A stretch of 64,000 nt of DNA from UBA1672 sp051967755 (GTDB taxonomy: Bacteria; Pseudomonadota; Alphaproteobacteria; Micavibrionales; Micavibrionaceae), in the NCBI GenBank assembly GCA_051967755.1, contig JBQDYD010000007.1, forward strand, positions 1 through 64,000. The letters run 5' to 3'. Every line of letters starts with the position of its first letter. Position 1 is the first letter of the stretch. Position numbers and translations under genes: made by a program. This document shows, in pieces, positions 9,312 through 18,119 of the stretch. The notes under the pieces were generated by a model. It searched no databases and was not told the DNA's origin. It was given only the letters and a program-made list of their open reading frames with translations.

Positions 9312-10146
9312 TGTGCTTTAACCCATGCACCACAAAACCCATTAATAATCCAATAAATATAAAGACCGGATACAACACGTACGGGTCAGGCCATTTTGGC
9401 TGCGCACTCACATAAGCAGGCTCAACGATACCGGCGGCATAAGGTTGATCGAGGGAAACCATCATCTTCAATCGCTCCTGCTCCATCAAAAGACCCGTAA
9501 TTGACCTCCGATGATCCGGATTTTGCGTTTTTGTCATGGCAACATTAAGGTAATCAATACGTTGGTTGGTCTCCACCAAAATGCGTGCCCGTATCATTTC
9601 ATCAGTAAGCCGATGAACACGCGCCAATAGATCCATTGCATATTCCTTATTTGGATGCATATAAATCAAACGCCTCAACGGGGTGCCGCTAACAGGCTCT
9701 AGAATAACGCGGTCGCGCAAATACGCCGACATTGCCTCGGCACTTTCAGGTGTATAAGGGTTAGAAAACTCGAACATACGATCAGCCGCAAAGCCATTTA
9801 TAATATCTTCGTCTTGAAGTAAGAAATTCGCGACTGAAACACCGTTATAGATATTTTCAAAACGCTGAAAAGCAGCATTGCTCATAAAATCTTCGCGCTG
9901 AATCTGCAGCGTGCCTTCCTGCATTCCGCCCCTGTCGGACAGAGCGTGCCCCATCGGGCTTGCGGGTGTAATAATCATTTGAGCACGATAATAAGGCTTT
10001 GCCAGAGTTAAAAAAGAAAAGGCAAAAATCGCCATGAGCACAGCGAAAATAAGCATATAAAGCTTAGCGCGCCAAACCTCACGCAAAACATCAAAGAGCG
10101 TTTTTTCTGACAAATTATGGTTTACGGGTGCGGCCTGTGCAGTCAT
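9304..10146 (-). CDS. Wzz-like chain length determinant protein
   Basis: A 280-residue inner membrane protein with the Wzz/PCP topology (PF02706): a short cytoplasmic N-terminus, a first membrane helix at about 32-52, a periplasmic helical region of about 200 residues, and a second helix at about 255-275 preceded by the proline-rich PKWPDPYVLYP segment seen before the last helix of Wzz proteins. It lacks any tyrosine-kinase domain. Such proteins set glycan chain length with the Wzy polymerase, whose candidate lies two genes upstream in the same run. Confidence 0.82.
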   Translation of the reverse strand: MTAQAAPVNHNLSEKTLFDVLREVWRAKLYMLIFAVLMAIFAFSFLTLAKPYYRAQMIITPASPMGHALSDRGGMQEGTLQIQREDFMSNAAFQRFENIYNGVSVANFLLQDEDIINGFAADRMFEFSNPYTPESAEAMSAYLRDRVILEPVSGTPLRRLIYMHPNKEYAMDLLARVHRLTDEMIRARILVETNQRIDYLNVAMTKTQNPDHRRSITGLLMEQERLKMMVSLDQPYAAGIVEPAYVSAQPKWPDPYVLYPVFIFIGLLMGFVVHGLKHNA

Positions 10147-10188
10147 TTAAACATCATAGGCAAAGATTGTATTTTACAAAAGACAAAA

Positions 10189-11421
10189 TTAAGCGACCAA
10201 GTCATCCTTAACCAATTCCCATGCCTTTTCCATCCAAGCCTCAATTGATTCCTGCGGTGTAAACACATCGCGCGCGTTCACTGCGCCCTGATGCGCTTCA
10301 AACCAAACCTCACCGTTTTCACGGTATGCTTTGATCGCCGCAACCAGACCATCGACATCATCGGGGGAAACAACCTTCCCTGCTTTGAAATCATTGATAA
10401 CTTTTGCTGTTTCTGACAATGTCGGCCCAATTAATATAGAAGGACGTGCAACAGCAAGCGCCGCATAAAGCTTGCTCGGAACAACGAAACTGGCAGCCTC
10501 TTCTTTTAATGTCACCAAATGCACATCACCACTTTCCAACACCTCACGCAATTGTGAAATCGGCTGATAAGGCAGCAAACGAATATTATCCAATCCGCGT
10601 TCGCTGCGCTCCTTGGCGATACGGTCAAAGCGCTCACCATCTCCGACAAACACAAATTCAACGTCACTATCTTGATCGTGCAATTTTTGCGCAGCTTCGA
10701 TAATTGAATCAATAGGATGCACCAAACCGATATTCCCAGAGTACAGCACGCGAAAGCGCTGTTTACTTTTCAACTGCTTCTCAAAAGGGCGCAGTCCATC
10801 GACCTCAGGTTTTACGTATGGCGTGCCTTCAGTATCAAGCATTTCAGGATCGGTTAATTCAATATCCGGCCAGTTCGGCACCATCGCAACACGGCGCGCG
10901 TCCAGTCCGTCTTTTGTTAGATATTGCGCCATACACCGCCCGCTAACGATTACCTTGTCACATGTATTCATGGCTTTACGGCGGCGTTTTGTGAAAAACT
11001 TAATCCAAAAATCTGACATTTTCATACCCAGCGCGGGAACAACCTCGGGATACAGATCATGACACCAATTAATATGCTTACACCCTTTGATTTTAGAGGC
11101 AATCATCCCCGCATAAACAACCATGGGCGGATCACTCATCGTTACCAAAATGTGACGTTTCTTCAAACGCAACGCAATAATCAGCATCTTTAGCCAAACC
11201 CAGATATAGATCAAAGCGCCGGAAGGTTTTTCAGGCCCTTTAACACGAATAATGCGAATACCGTCTTCGCGCGTCTCCCCCGGTTCCGGTCCGGATGAGA
11301 CGACGGTCACATGCCAACCTTCATGCGCAAAAGAACGTGCAATATCCCGCAGAACTCTGCCGGTTGCGCCGCGCACAGGCGGGTACACTCTGTTCATAAA
11401 CAATATTGTCGGTCTACGCAT
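10189..11421 (-). CDS. Family 4 glycosyltransferase (WcaI/WbuB-like)
   Basis: A 410-residue GT-B glycosyltransferase. The first domain begins ILFMNRVYPPVRGATGRVLRD with a Gly-rich loop; the second, from about 225, carries RVLYSGNIG and VFVGDGER, and then VPSKLYAALAV near 335, the GT4 sugar-nucleotide region. The arrangement resembles WcaI/WbuB-type enzymes. Its start overlaps the polymerase/ligase gene by 8 bases, indicating coupled translation. Predicted cytoplasmic, acting on a lipid-linked glycan. Sugar specificity unknown. Confidence 0.88.
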   Translation of the reverse strand: MRRPTILFMNRVYPPVRGATGRVLRDIARSFAHEGWHVTVVSSGPEPGETREDGIRIIRVKGPEKPSGALIYIWVWLKMLIIALRLKKRHILVTMSDPPMVVYAGMIASKIKGCKHINWCHDLYPEVVPALGMKMSDFWIKFFTKRRRKAMNTCDKVIVSGRCMAQYLTKDGLDARRVAMVPNWPDIELTDPEMLDTEGTPYVKPEVDGLRPFEKQLKSKQRFRVLYSGNIGLVHPIDSIIEAAQKLHDQDSDVEFVFVGDGERFDRIAKERSERGLDNIRLLPYQPISQLREVLESGDVHLVTLKEEAASFVVPSKLYAALAVARPSILIGPTLSETAKVINDFKAGKVVSPDDVDGLVAAIKAYRENGEVWFEAHQGAVNARDVFTPQESIEAWMEKAWELVKDDLVA

Positions 11422-12682
11422 ATATACAGGATCTTTTAGTCTGAACTGATTCGGATTGCCTAAAGTATACCAGAGCCCCCGATATCATCAAAAGCACCAA
11501 ACCAAAATCTAGAGATTTAAAACTGGCATAAAGTGTCAAATCAATCAAGATCGGAGCGGCTAACGCTCCACCGATCACAGGATTTTTTATCACGACGCGC
11601 GCCAACCTCTCCAAAAGCCCGAGAATATATAGAGTTGCCAACACAACACCGACACATCCCGTTTTCAAGAACACGCTTGAGAAAAAATTATGTGTAAAAT
11701 TAACGCGCAAACCACCCACTGCCGGAGATTCGAACTCCCCGCCCCAACCGATACCGAATAAAAATGTAAGGGTATTTTGCGAGACAACATCCCAAACAGC
11801 CAAGAATTCCTGAGGTCGCATATTCAAACCAACAGTTTGTGTCTTAATCCATAATGACGAAAAAATAGAATATAATGAGAAATTCACGACCACACCGACG
11901 ATACCGATCATAATCAACGCATTCCCCCCTTTTACAGGTGATCTGAGTATATAATATGACACAACCAGCAAAACATACAGCATCACCGCGCCGACACTCG
12001 CGCGCTGCGATGTGGCGATCATCGCCGCAAGAGGTAGGGCACTGAGGCAAAGCAATGCGAAAAACCAAATAAGGTTTTTAAAATTAAGCCCCTGCGTTAC
12101 CGCCGCAATTGCAGATCCGATTAAAATCAAGCACGTAAACAATACCGTTGGCATATTCTCCAGATATAAAAGCTCTTCCGTACACCAAACATCGCAGCCA
12201 ACAAGCTCTCGCATCAAGATAGAACGCATGGAAAAAATCAAACCGATCAAAATAACCGCAACAACAAAACTGCGATAATAATGCGGGCGAGCGCGCAAAA
12301 GCGGTAAGAAAAATAAAGGTGAAAATAAAAACAAAAACGGCAACAGATCGCGCATAATGGCGCGTAATTCATGCCCTGACATGACCGCAATAACAAAGGG
12401 CACCGTCATGCCATACAACAAAAAGACCTGTCCGGAGCTTTTCCAAAACCGTTTATATCCGGCGCCCATAAACACATCACGCGCACGACCGATACCAACA
12501 CTTAATGCCAGAAGAATTCCTATTATAAGCTCTTGCCCCCCGACCGCATCCGGCGTGGGTGAGCCAAACAAACCATAAATCAGGCATGCAAAGAACAGGC
12601 ACACTGCGCGATAATCATATGAATCAAAATTAAACGGGATATGCAGGCGTACGCTATGGTCAGTATTCACTGTGCCCTGCAT
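11414..12682 (-). CDS. O-antigen polymerase/ligase family membrane protein (Wzy/WaaL-like)
   Basis: A 422-residue polytopic membrane protein with about ten to twelve helices. The central TSQRASVGAVML segment matches the Wzy_C (PF04932) core, where an Arg begins the large periplasmic loop; GIGWGGEFES and a later TNFTHN-like FTHNFF motif supply the conserved His of the family. It could be the Wzy polymerase that works with the Wzz-like protein, or an O-antigen ligase; sequence alone does not separate these. First gene of the minus-strand run down to 8475. Confidence 0.78.
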   Translation of the reverse strand: MQGTVNTDHSVRLHIPFNFDSYDYRAVCLFFACLIYGLFGSPTPDAVGGQELIIGILLALSVGIGRARDVFMGAGYKRFWKSSGQVFLLYGMTVPFVIAVMSGHELRAIMRDLLPFLFLFSPLFFLPLLRARPHYYRSFVVAVILIGLIFSMRSILMRELVGCDVWCTEELLYLENMPTVLFTCLILIGSAIAAVTQGLNFKNLIWFFALLCLSALPLAAMIATSQRASVGAVMLYVLLVVSYYILRSPVKGGNALIMIGIVGVVVNFSLYSIFSSLWIKTQTVGLNMRPQEFLAVWDVVSQNTLTFLFGIGWGGEFESPAVGGLRVNFTHNFFSSVFLKTGCVGVVLATLYILGLLERLARVVIKNPVIGGALAAPILIDLTLYASFKSLDFGLVLLMISGALVYFRQSESVQTKRSCIYA

Positions 12683-12688
12683 ACTGAA

Positions 12689-13531
12689 TTATCCCCCCAT
12701 CAAAATTTTACGCCACATATTCAAAGCAACTAAAATCATAAAGACTGCAAAGGTCATTTTCAGACGGCGTACACTGATTTTATGTGCTGCTTTGGCACCG
12801 ATCGGCGCGATAAAAACACTGACCGGAATAATACATAACCACGCGAGAACATTCACATACCCAAGCGACATTGGCGGCAAATTATCAAGCCCCCAACCAA
12901 TCATGATAAAGCCCATAGTCGCAGGAATAGAAATCACCAACCCCAGCGCAGACGCCGTTCCGACAGCGCGGTGCATTGGAACGCCGTGTAAGCTCATATA
13001 TGGAACGCTAAGGGTCGCACCGCCGATACCGATCATGGTGGAAATGCCGCCTATGACAAAACCTGCAATAGAGGTTTTCGGTTGTTTAGGCTTTTCGCCA
13101 TCTTCTTGCTGAAATCTGGCACGACCAACAATCATAATCATCGCCAATATACACAGCGCAGTTGCAAAAATCATACGCAGCGTCATCGCATCCAACCCCT
13201 TTGCAATCCATGTCGCAAGAATAACACCCGCAACAATTCCGCCGCCCAAAGCTTTAAGCAAATCAAAATCTACCCCACCTTTTTTGTGGTGTGATAAAGC
13301 CGATGAAAACCCCGTCGGAACAATAATCGCCAGCGACGTCCCAATTGACATATGCATCAAATAGGACGGATCAAAGCCGAACTGTGCCTGTAGAGATGTG
13401 AAAATATAGAACAAGCCGGGGACAAGCACGATTCCGCCACCGACCCCCAACAACCCGGCAAGAAATCCTGCCACTGCCCCTAAAGACAATAACAAAAAAA
13501 CAAGCGGGAGAATTTCATATGCTATATCCAT
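12689..13531 (-). CDS. TauE/SafE family sulfite exporter-like permease
   Basis: A 280-residue membrane protein of the TauE/SafE family (PF01925) with eight helices in two repeats. Signatures are GLLGVGGGIVLVPGL near residues 27-41 and GGISTMIGIGGATLSVP near 165-181, the paired Gly-rich loops of the family. These permeases move sulfite, sulfoacetate or other organic anions. It lies 6 bases before the polymerase/ligase gene on the same strand and might share its transcript, but no sulfur gene is nearby, so the substrate is open. Confidence 0.9.
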   Translation of the reverse strand: MDIAYEILPLVFLLLSLGAVAGFLAGLLGVGGGIVLVPGLFYIFTSLQAQFGFDPSYLMHMSIGTSLAIIVPTGFSSALSHHKKGGVDFDLLKALGGGIVAGVILATWIAKGLDAMTLRMIFATALCILAMIMIVGRARFQQEDGEKPKQPKTSIAGFVIGGISTMIGIGGATLSVPYMSLHGVPMHRAVGTASALGLVISIPATMGFIMIGWGLDNLPPMSLGYVNVLAWLCIIPVSVFIAPIGAKAAHKISVRRLKMTFAVFMILVALNMWRKILMGG

Positions 13532-13565
13532 AATCAGGAGCCTAACATAGGAAAAAATACAGACA

Positions 13566-13592
13566 ATAAAAAAGGCGTCCGAAAACGCCTTT
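13566..13592 (-). terminator. Rho-independent terminator after the 13.6-14.3 kb gene
   Basis: AAAGGCGT and ACGCCTTT form a perfect 8-bp stem around a 6-base loop (13571-13592). On the minus strand the stem is followed by a run of T, fitting termination of the gene ending at 13616. Confidence 0.85.
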
Positions 13593-13615
13593 ATGCCCCG
13601 GTTTTGTGCTTATCC

Positions 13616-14302
13616 CTACCGGTTGGGTGTATTAAATAATTTAGGTGCTCTCTTCAACTCAACAGAAACCTCGCCAGCCTTCGTTGGTTTGGACACTGTC
13701 GTCTTATATGCTTTCTTTTGACCGGCCTGCGCAACGCCTTTTGATGTATATGCAGCCGGAGCTTTATACGTATGACCGTTCAAAGCAGCTTGTTTTTTCT
13801 TTTCTCTTTCCTGCTCTTCTAGCGCCTTTTGCTCATAATACTCATTCAGGTCTTGAGCATGCTTTTGCTGCCCTTTCAACTGATATGCGCGTACATCATT
13901 AATGACCTTGGTCATTTCTTTTGATGTGTATTTTTGGGTCTCATACTCAATCTGTAATGCATTATCAATATCGGCCTGGCGATTCGCCGCCGCACTATCA
14001 GACATAAATCCCCAAAGTTTAGATTTATGCTGCCCTGTCATTTCAACTTTTTTATACCCTTGTAACGTCGATTTTAAACCGCTGTTACCCAGTGATATTC
14101 CCTGACGGTTCGACTGTTTGTTATAAAGTGTAATGCCGTGCTTGGCCGTGCCTTTACTTGCGTTATAATATGAAGGTGTCCCGGACTTAGATTTGCCGCT
14201 TTGAGAATTCCAAAGCTCAGCCGCATTCAAAATAGTCATAGGGCTGGCGGTGGAAACCACCAGCGCGAAAACCATAAATAAACAAAAAATCGGATGCTTC
14301 AT
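13616..14302 (-). CDS. Hypothetical secreted protein with coiled, Lys-rich middle
   Basis: From the ATG at 14302 (ribosome-binding site GGTGA) this is a 228-residue protein with a clear signal peptide: MKHPIF, a hydrophobic core, and cleavage near LNA-A at about residue 27. The frame is open to 14368 but that start would bury the signal peptide. The mature part is basic, with Gly/Ser-rich repeats at first, then a Gln/Lys/Glu-rich helical stretch (about 100-170, including EEQEREKKKQ) likely to form a coiled coil. No family recognised. Predicted periplasmic or surface. Confidence 0.72.
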   Translation of the reverse strand: MKHPIFCLFMVFALVVSTASPMTILNAAELWNSQSGKSKSGTPSYYNASKGTAKHGITLYNKQSNRQGISLGNSGLKSTLQGYKKVEMTGQHKSKLWGFMSDSAAANRQADIDNALQIEYETQKYTSKEMTKVINDVRAYQLKGQQKHAQDLNEYYEQKALEEQEREKKKQAALNGHTYKAPAAYTSKGVAQAGQKKAYKTTVSKPTKAGEVSVELKRAPKLFNTPNR

Positions 14303-14509
14303 TCTTAAATCACCAAAACTCACTATAATATTATTGTTAGCATAACATTTACCGGCCCGACTATGCAAAATAGAAATAAGGAATCTTTGTGGCGATACAG
14401 CAAAATTAAGCGATTTTTAAGGTTTTACCAACATTATGAACATACTTATGGAAAACATTATCCCATAAGCACTAAGCCAGTTTTTAATGGTGACTTTGGA
14501 GTACTGAGT

Positions 14510-15169
14510 ATGTTGGTTAATATAAGAGAATTTCTAGATCACGCGGACGTGCAAGACAGCCTGTATCCGGGCAAACGCATCGTCAAACCCTGTAAACAAA
14601 TCGGGCAATTCAAAAATCACTGTGTTGTGATTGATTGGCGTGATCCCGGTCAAATTGATATTGATGTAAGACCCGGCCTAAGCGGAAAGATGCTTGAACC
14701 TGCCGTTGTTAAGGAATACCCCGTCTGTTTTCAAATGCCGACCAATGTCAAAATCAAGGTCGCCAATGACGAAGAAGACGAGGATGAAGAAGGAAAAGGC
14801 TCTAAAGGAAAGAGCGGCGGCGGCGGCAAAAAGCCCGCCAAGAAAAAGAAACTCGAAGATATCGAGGTTATCGCAGCGCGGTTCGGCGACAGCGCGGAGG
14901 GGAAAGTCCCCCTTGTCGGTGAAATCGTGGAAATGGTTGTGATGGGCGTGGAAATCGCCAAAGAAGCCTTCGCCAATGCCTTTACGGAGCTGACCAATCA
15001 AATGCAGCATGCAAAAATCTCGGCAACGGAAATCCTATCAAAGGCCGCGGATATGGTAACGCGCGTTGAACCGCCTAGCTTTATGAAGCCAAAAGGCGAT
15101 GAGACCGCAAACTATAATTATGACCGCGATAAAAACGCGAATATCGGTTTCAGGATGAGTTTTAACTGA
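14510..15169 (+). CDS. Hypothetical protein with acidic/basic low-complexity linker
   Basis: From the ATG at 14510 (GGAG eight bases upstream) this is a 219-residue protein. The frame is open from 14363, but the upstream codons overlap the divergent gene's promoter region and lack a ribosome-binding site. The N-terminal 80 residues are a compact domain; then a run of Asp/Glu (EEDEDEEG) is followed by a Gly/Ser/Lys-rich stretch ending PAKKKK, and a helical C-terminal region of about 90 residues with EIVEMVVMGVEIAKEAF. No family recognised. A terminator follows. Mixed-charge linkers suggest partner or nucleic-acid binding, but this is a guess. Confidence 0.65.
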   Translation: MLVNIREFLDHADVQDSLYPGKRIVKPCKQIGQFKNHCVVIDWRDPGQIDIDVRPGLSGKMLEPAVVKEYPVCFQMPTNVKIKVANDEEDEDEEGKGSKGKSGGGGKKPAKKKKLEDIEVIAARFGDSAEGKVPLVGEIVEMVVMGVEIAKEAFANAFTELTNQMQHAKISATEILSKAADMVTRVEPPSFMKPKGDETANYNYDRDKNANIGFRMSFN

Positions 15170-15194
15170 CGACTTCATCGCCCCCAAATAACGA

Positions 15195-15226
15195 AAAGGC
15201 CGTGCAGTATTTGTGCGGCCTTTTTT
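15195..15226 (+). terminator. Rho-independent terminator
   Basis: AAAGGCCG (15195-15202) pairs with CGGCCTTT (15216-15223), followed by six T. It lies 25 bases after the stop at 15169 and separates that gene from the rhomboid gene. Confidence 0.88.
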
Positions 15227-15304
15227 ATTGTGGTTTTCATTGTCTGGTGTTTGGAAGACAGATATAGTCAGCATAATTTTTGAAATAACGGGCTTTCTTT
15301 GACG

Positions 15305-16156
15305 ATGAGCGATAAAAAAGACAATCAAGATGAGAATAAAAACATCATCAGCTTTCCTGAAAAGGGAGAGCGCAAAGCCTTTGCCAAAAAGAAGGAAAAG
15401 GAAGAAAAAGAGAGCGCCAAGCAACGCAAAGAGCGCGAACGTCAAGAAGAAGAATATCGCCGCCAATACCGCGAAGAACGCGCGGCCAGAGCACGCCTCC
15501 AAAGTAAAGTCGCGCAAACATCCGCCAGCGGAAAACAACCTTTTATTAACTGGGATCGCATCCCGCCCTTCTCTCGGTCAATGATTTTCGTCTTTGTGAT
15601 CGTGCATCTTTTAACCGTTTTCTTATTCGACGAAGCCACGCGCTATGACCTCGTCACAAAATTCGGCTTTGTGCCTGCCTATTATACGGGTGCATTACCA
15701 TGGAGCTGGACAGCACTTCTCGCGCCGTTCACCACATTATTTATGCATGGCGGATGGATGCACTTGCTGATTAACTCTGTCATGATGATGGCGATGGGTG
15801 TGTTTTTTGAACGCCAATTCGGCGCAAGGCGGACACTCATTTTCTTTATCGCCTGCGGCATGGCGGGCAATCTGGTGTACTTCCTGCTCAACCCGACCCT
15901 GACCACCCCTGTGATTGGTGCATCCGGCGCGATTAGCGGCCTGTTCGGCGCAACCATGATGATGATGACGTCCTCCGGCCTTGCAGGGCCCGAAGCGCAA
16001 AAACGTGGGCCAATGCCCTTTATCCTGCTGTGGATTTCCATCATTGTGATTATGGGAGTCTTTAGCGCAGATACGGCGTGGCAGTCCCACCTTGGCGGGT
16101 TTTTGGGTGGTATCGGCTTTTACCAGCTTTGGCGCAAAGGCCACATCAAGTTTTAA
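15305..16156 (+). CDS. Rhomboid family intramembrane serine protease
   Basis: A 283-residue polytopic protein of the rhomboid family (PF01694). The catalytic Ser is in GASGAISG (Ser207) and the catalytic His in SHLGGFLGG (His262), the usual dyad for cleavage of membrane segments. WMHLLINSVMM (about 150-160) holds the family's conserved His and Asn. The first 75 residues are a highly charged Lys/Glu/Arg helix absent from minimal rhomboids, probably cytoplasmic. I chose ATG at 15305 over a TTG at 15299. Substrate unknown; it lies alone between a terminator and a small membrane protein gene. Confidence 0.92.
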   Translation: MSDKKDNQDENKNIISFPEKGERKAFAKKKEKEEKESAKQRKERERQEEEYRRQYREERAARARLQSKVAQTSASGKQPFINWDRIPPFSRSMIFVFVIVHLLTVFLFDEATRYDLVTKFGFVPAYYTGALPWSWTALLAPFTTLFMHGGWMHLLINSVMMMAMGVFFERQFGARRTLIFFIACGMAGNLVYFLLNPTLTTPVIGASGAISGLFGATMMMMTSSGLAGPEAQKRGPMPFILLWISIIVIMGVFSADTAWQSHLGGFLGGIGFYQLWRKGHIKF

Positions 16157-16212
16157 CGTGTTCTGCTTATGCTCTATTGTACTTGAGGTAATCAAAGCTA
16201 GAAATACTAACG

Positions 16213-16650
16213 ATGCTTAAAAAAATTGAAAAATATATACTTATACTCATTCCAATTTTATGCGTTGCAGTCTTCAATTTCCCCTTAAAGGAACCGATCG
16301 AAACAGACGACATCCAATTAGTAAATTCAGCTAACGCGGCGTTAAAAGCATTTATCGTAATCTTACTTTCTTGGTCTTTACTACAAATAAAGATAGCCTT
16401 AAAAATACAACGCTTATTAAAAAACAAACTTCGAAGTTATGTCATTTTGGTGATCATAAATATAACTCCGTATCTATACCTTTCTATTTGGATAATGGCT
16501 TTATCAGGCGCAGAGGCTGGTCTTAATCAACGTTTTATAAGTATGCTTAGTTCAATGCCCGTCATTTCGGCATTCCTATTTTATACTTCAATACTTAGCG
16601 TCTTTTTTATGCTTTTACGGCTAGGACGTATACAACGAAGGAAAGAATAA
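16213..16650 (+). CDS. Small hypothetical membrane protein
   Basis: A 145-residue protein with four likely membrane helices (about 8-24, 44-62, 75-95, 112-132) and basic ends. It is AT-richer than its neighbours. No family recognised. It converges on hemY with 16 bases between stops. Confidence 0.6.
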   Translation: MLKKIEKYILILIPILCVAVFNFPLKEPIETDDIQLVNSANAALKAFIVILLSWSLLQIKIALKIQRLLKNKLRSYVILVIINITPYLYLSIWIMALSGAEAGLNQRFISMLSSMPVISAFLFYTSILSVFFMLLRLGRIQRRKE

Positions 16651-16666
16651 CATATTCCTCCTTTTA

Positions 16667-18037
16667 TTACTTCGCAGCTTCAAGCAATGGGGCGGCCATT
16701 TGATATGGTGTTCCGCTTAGCATGGTTGGGTGCATTGTACGCCCCTGCGGGAAGTCCCAAATGATGGTGTTGAAGAGGCCCTGATCGGAAATCGGCATCC
16801 AATCATCATATATGCGCCCGGTTTCAGAGCAAATCCAAACGCGTTCACGCGGCGCATCGGCGGCTTTCTCCAGCCAAGAGCGTACAGCCGCATCATCATG
16901 GGTGGCGCGCTCTTCCAAACGGGCCCAAATCTTATAAAGGCGGACATTCGGGCGCAATGTTTCGGCCTTTTCCAAATGTTTCTTGGCTTCGCCCCACAGG
17001 CCTTCTTCAATCATCACATTGGCCAGCGCGAGCAAGCCTTCGACGCTCTCCGGGTTGATCTTCAAGAGTTTTTCATACCAACGGACACGCGCCATTGAAT
17101 CACCATCCTTCGCGGGGACATAGGCTTCGCCCCATAAGGCAGCCAAGCCCGGATGCGGGTTTTGTTTCCATGCTTTTTGAATAATCGAAATTGCGGCCTT
17201 ATGCTTGCCGCGCTCAATATACATGCGCCCCAAACGTAATGCGGTAGGCAGGAATTTATTATCGAATTTATACGCCTTATTCAGCGCGCGGAAGAAGAGC
17301 TCCTCCTCCCCCTTATTCTTGAGATCTTCGGCCTCCGCAAGCAACATCGCAACACGATCGCTTTGTGCTTTTGCGGTTTCAATCGCCCCTGCTTTTTCGG
17401 CTCTATATAGGATTTTTCTGGCGGAATCCCAGTTATGCGCCCTGATTTCCAGATCGTAGACAATGCTTAAAATCCAGCCCTGCTTCGGGTATTCCTCTAA
17501 CGCGCGGTGGCCTAATTCTAATGCACCGCTGTAATCGCCATGATCCAGCGCCGATTGCAGTAACCCGCGTATGCCCATAAAGGCAGAATCCTTATTTTCC
17601 ATCAGCGCCATAAACGCTTTGGATGCTTCAAGCTCATTCCCATTTAAACGGGCGGCTTGCGCCTCCAGAAGCATCGGCAACGGATTATCATTGCTTAGGA
17701 ATTGGCGCGCCCTGTGCGCCTGATAGGATGCGGCCTTCGCATCGCCTGCGGCAACAGCGGTCAAGCCGATCGTCAGCGCTTTGAAACCCTTATCCTTGTT
17801 GGTCATATCACGATAGCGAACCATGTTCTTGGGCATATCGAGGATGCCCTTGATGATGGAGAAAATTATAATCCCGATCACAACCAAAACCACCAATGCA
17901 AACATGAAAAAGCCGATATGGAATGTCACATCATATTCTAACCAGTTGATTTTAATTGTCCCCGGATGCTCTGCGATCCAAACAACGATGGCGACGACAA
18001 CACTGATTTTAACAAGAGTCCATAATGCGCGAATCAT
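16667..18037 (-). CDS. hemY: HemY-like TPR membrane protein
   Basis: A 456-residue inner membrane protein of the proteobacterial HemY family (HemY_N, PF07219). The N-terminus has two membrane helices (about 8-22 and 40-65) around the WLEYDV segment; a periplasmic or cytoplasmic TPR solenoid runs from about 90 to 390 with repeats such as GDYSGALELGHRALEEYP and GLWGEAKKHLEKAETLRP. HemY is linked genetically to the late part of haem synthesis; its exact role is unsettled. It is the last gene of hemC-hemD-mic60-hemY, the usual alphaproteobacterial order. Confidence 0.9.
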   Translation of the reverse strand: MIRALWTLVKISVVVAIVVWIAEHPGTIKINWLEYDVTFHIGFFMFALVVLVVIGIIIFSIIKGILDMPKNMVRYRDMTNKDKGFKALTIGLTAVAAGDAKAASYQAHRARQFLSNDNPLPMLLEAQAARLNGNELEASKAFMALMENKDSAFMGIRGLLQSALDHGDYSGALELGHRALEEYPKQGWILSIVYDLEIRAHNWDSARKILYRAEKAGAIETAKAQSDRVAMLLAEAEDLKNKGEEELFFRALNKAYKFDNKFLPTALRLGRMYIERGKHKAAISIIQKAWKQNPHPGLAALWGEAYVPAKDGDSMARVRWYEKLLKINPESVEGLLALANVMIEEGLWGEAKKHLEKAETLRPNVRLYKIWARLEERATHDDAAVRSWLEKAADAPRERVWICSETGRIYDDWMPISDQGLFNTIIWDFPQGRTMHPTMLSGTPYQMAAPLLEAAK

Positions 18038-18119
18038 AATCTACCTTTCCCGGAGATTGAGTCTGTGAATACAAAAAGAGTATCAAGAAAAGACAGGCAC
18101 GCCTATCCTTTCTTATGAA

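Noticed and set aside
14363..14509. Upstream extension of the 14.5 kb gene
   Set aside because: No ribosome-binding site at 14363; ATG at 14510 has GGAG at good spacing, and the extension would overlap the divergent gene's control region.
15038..15538. 166-codon minus-strand frame opposite the rhomboid N-terminus
   Set aside because: Phe/Leu-rich antisense product of Lys/Glu codons in the rhomboid gene; it also crosses a terminator.
18070..18115. Hairpin between mic60 and hemY
   Set aside because: Several mismatches and no T run directly after it on the minus strand; genes are probably co-transcribed.
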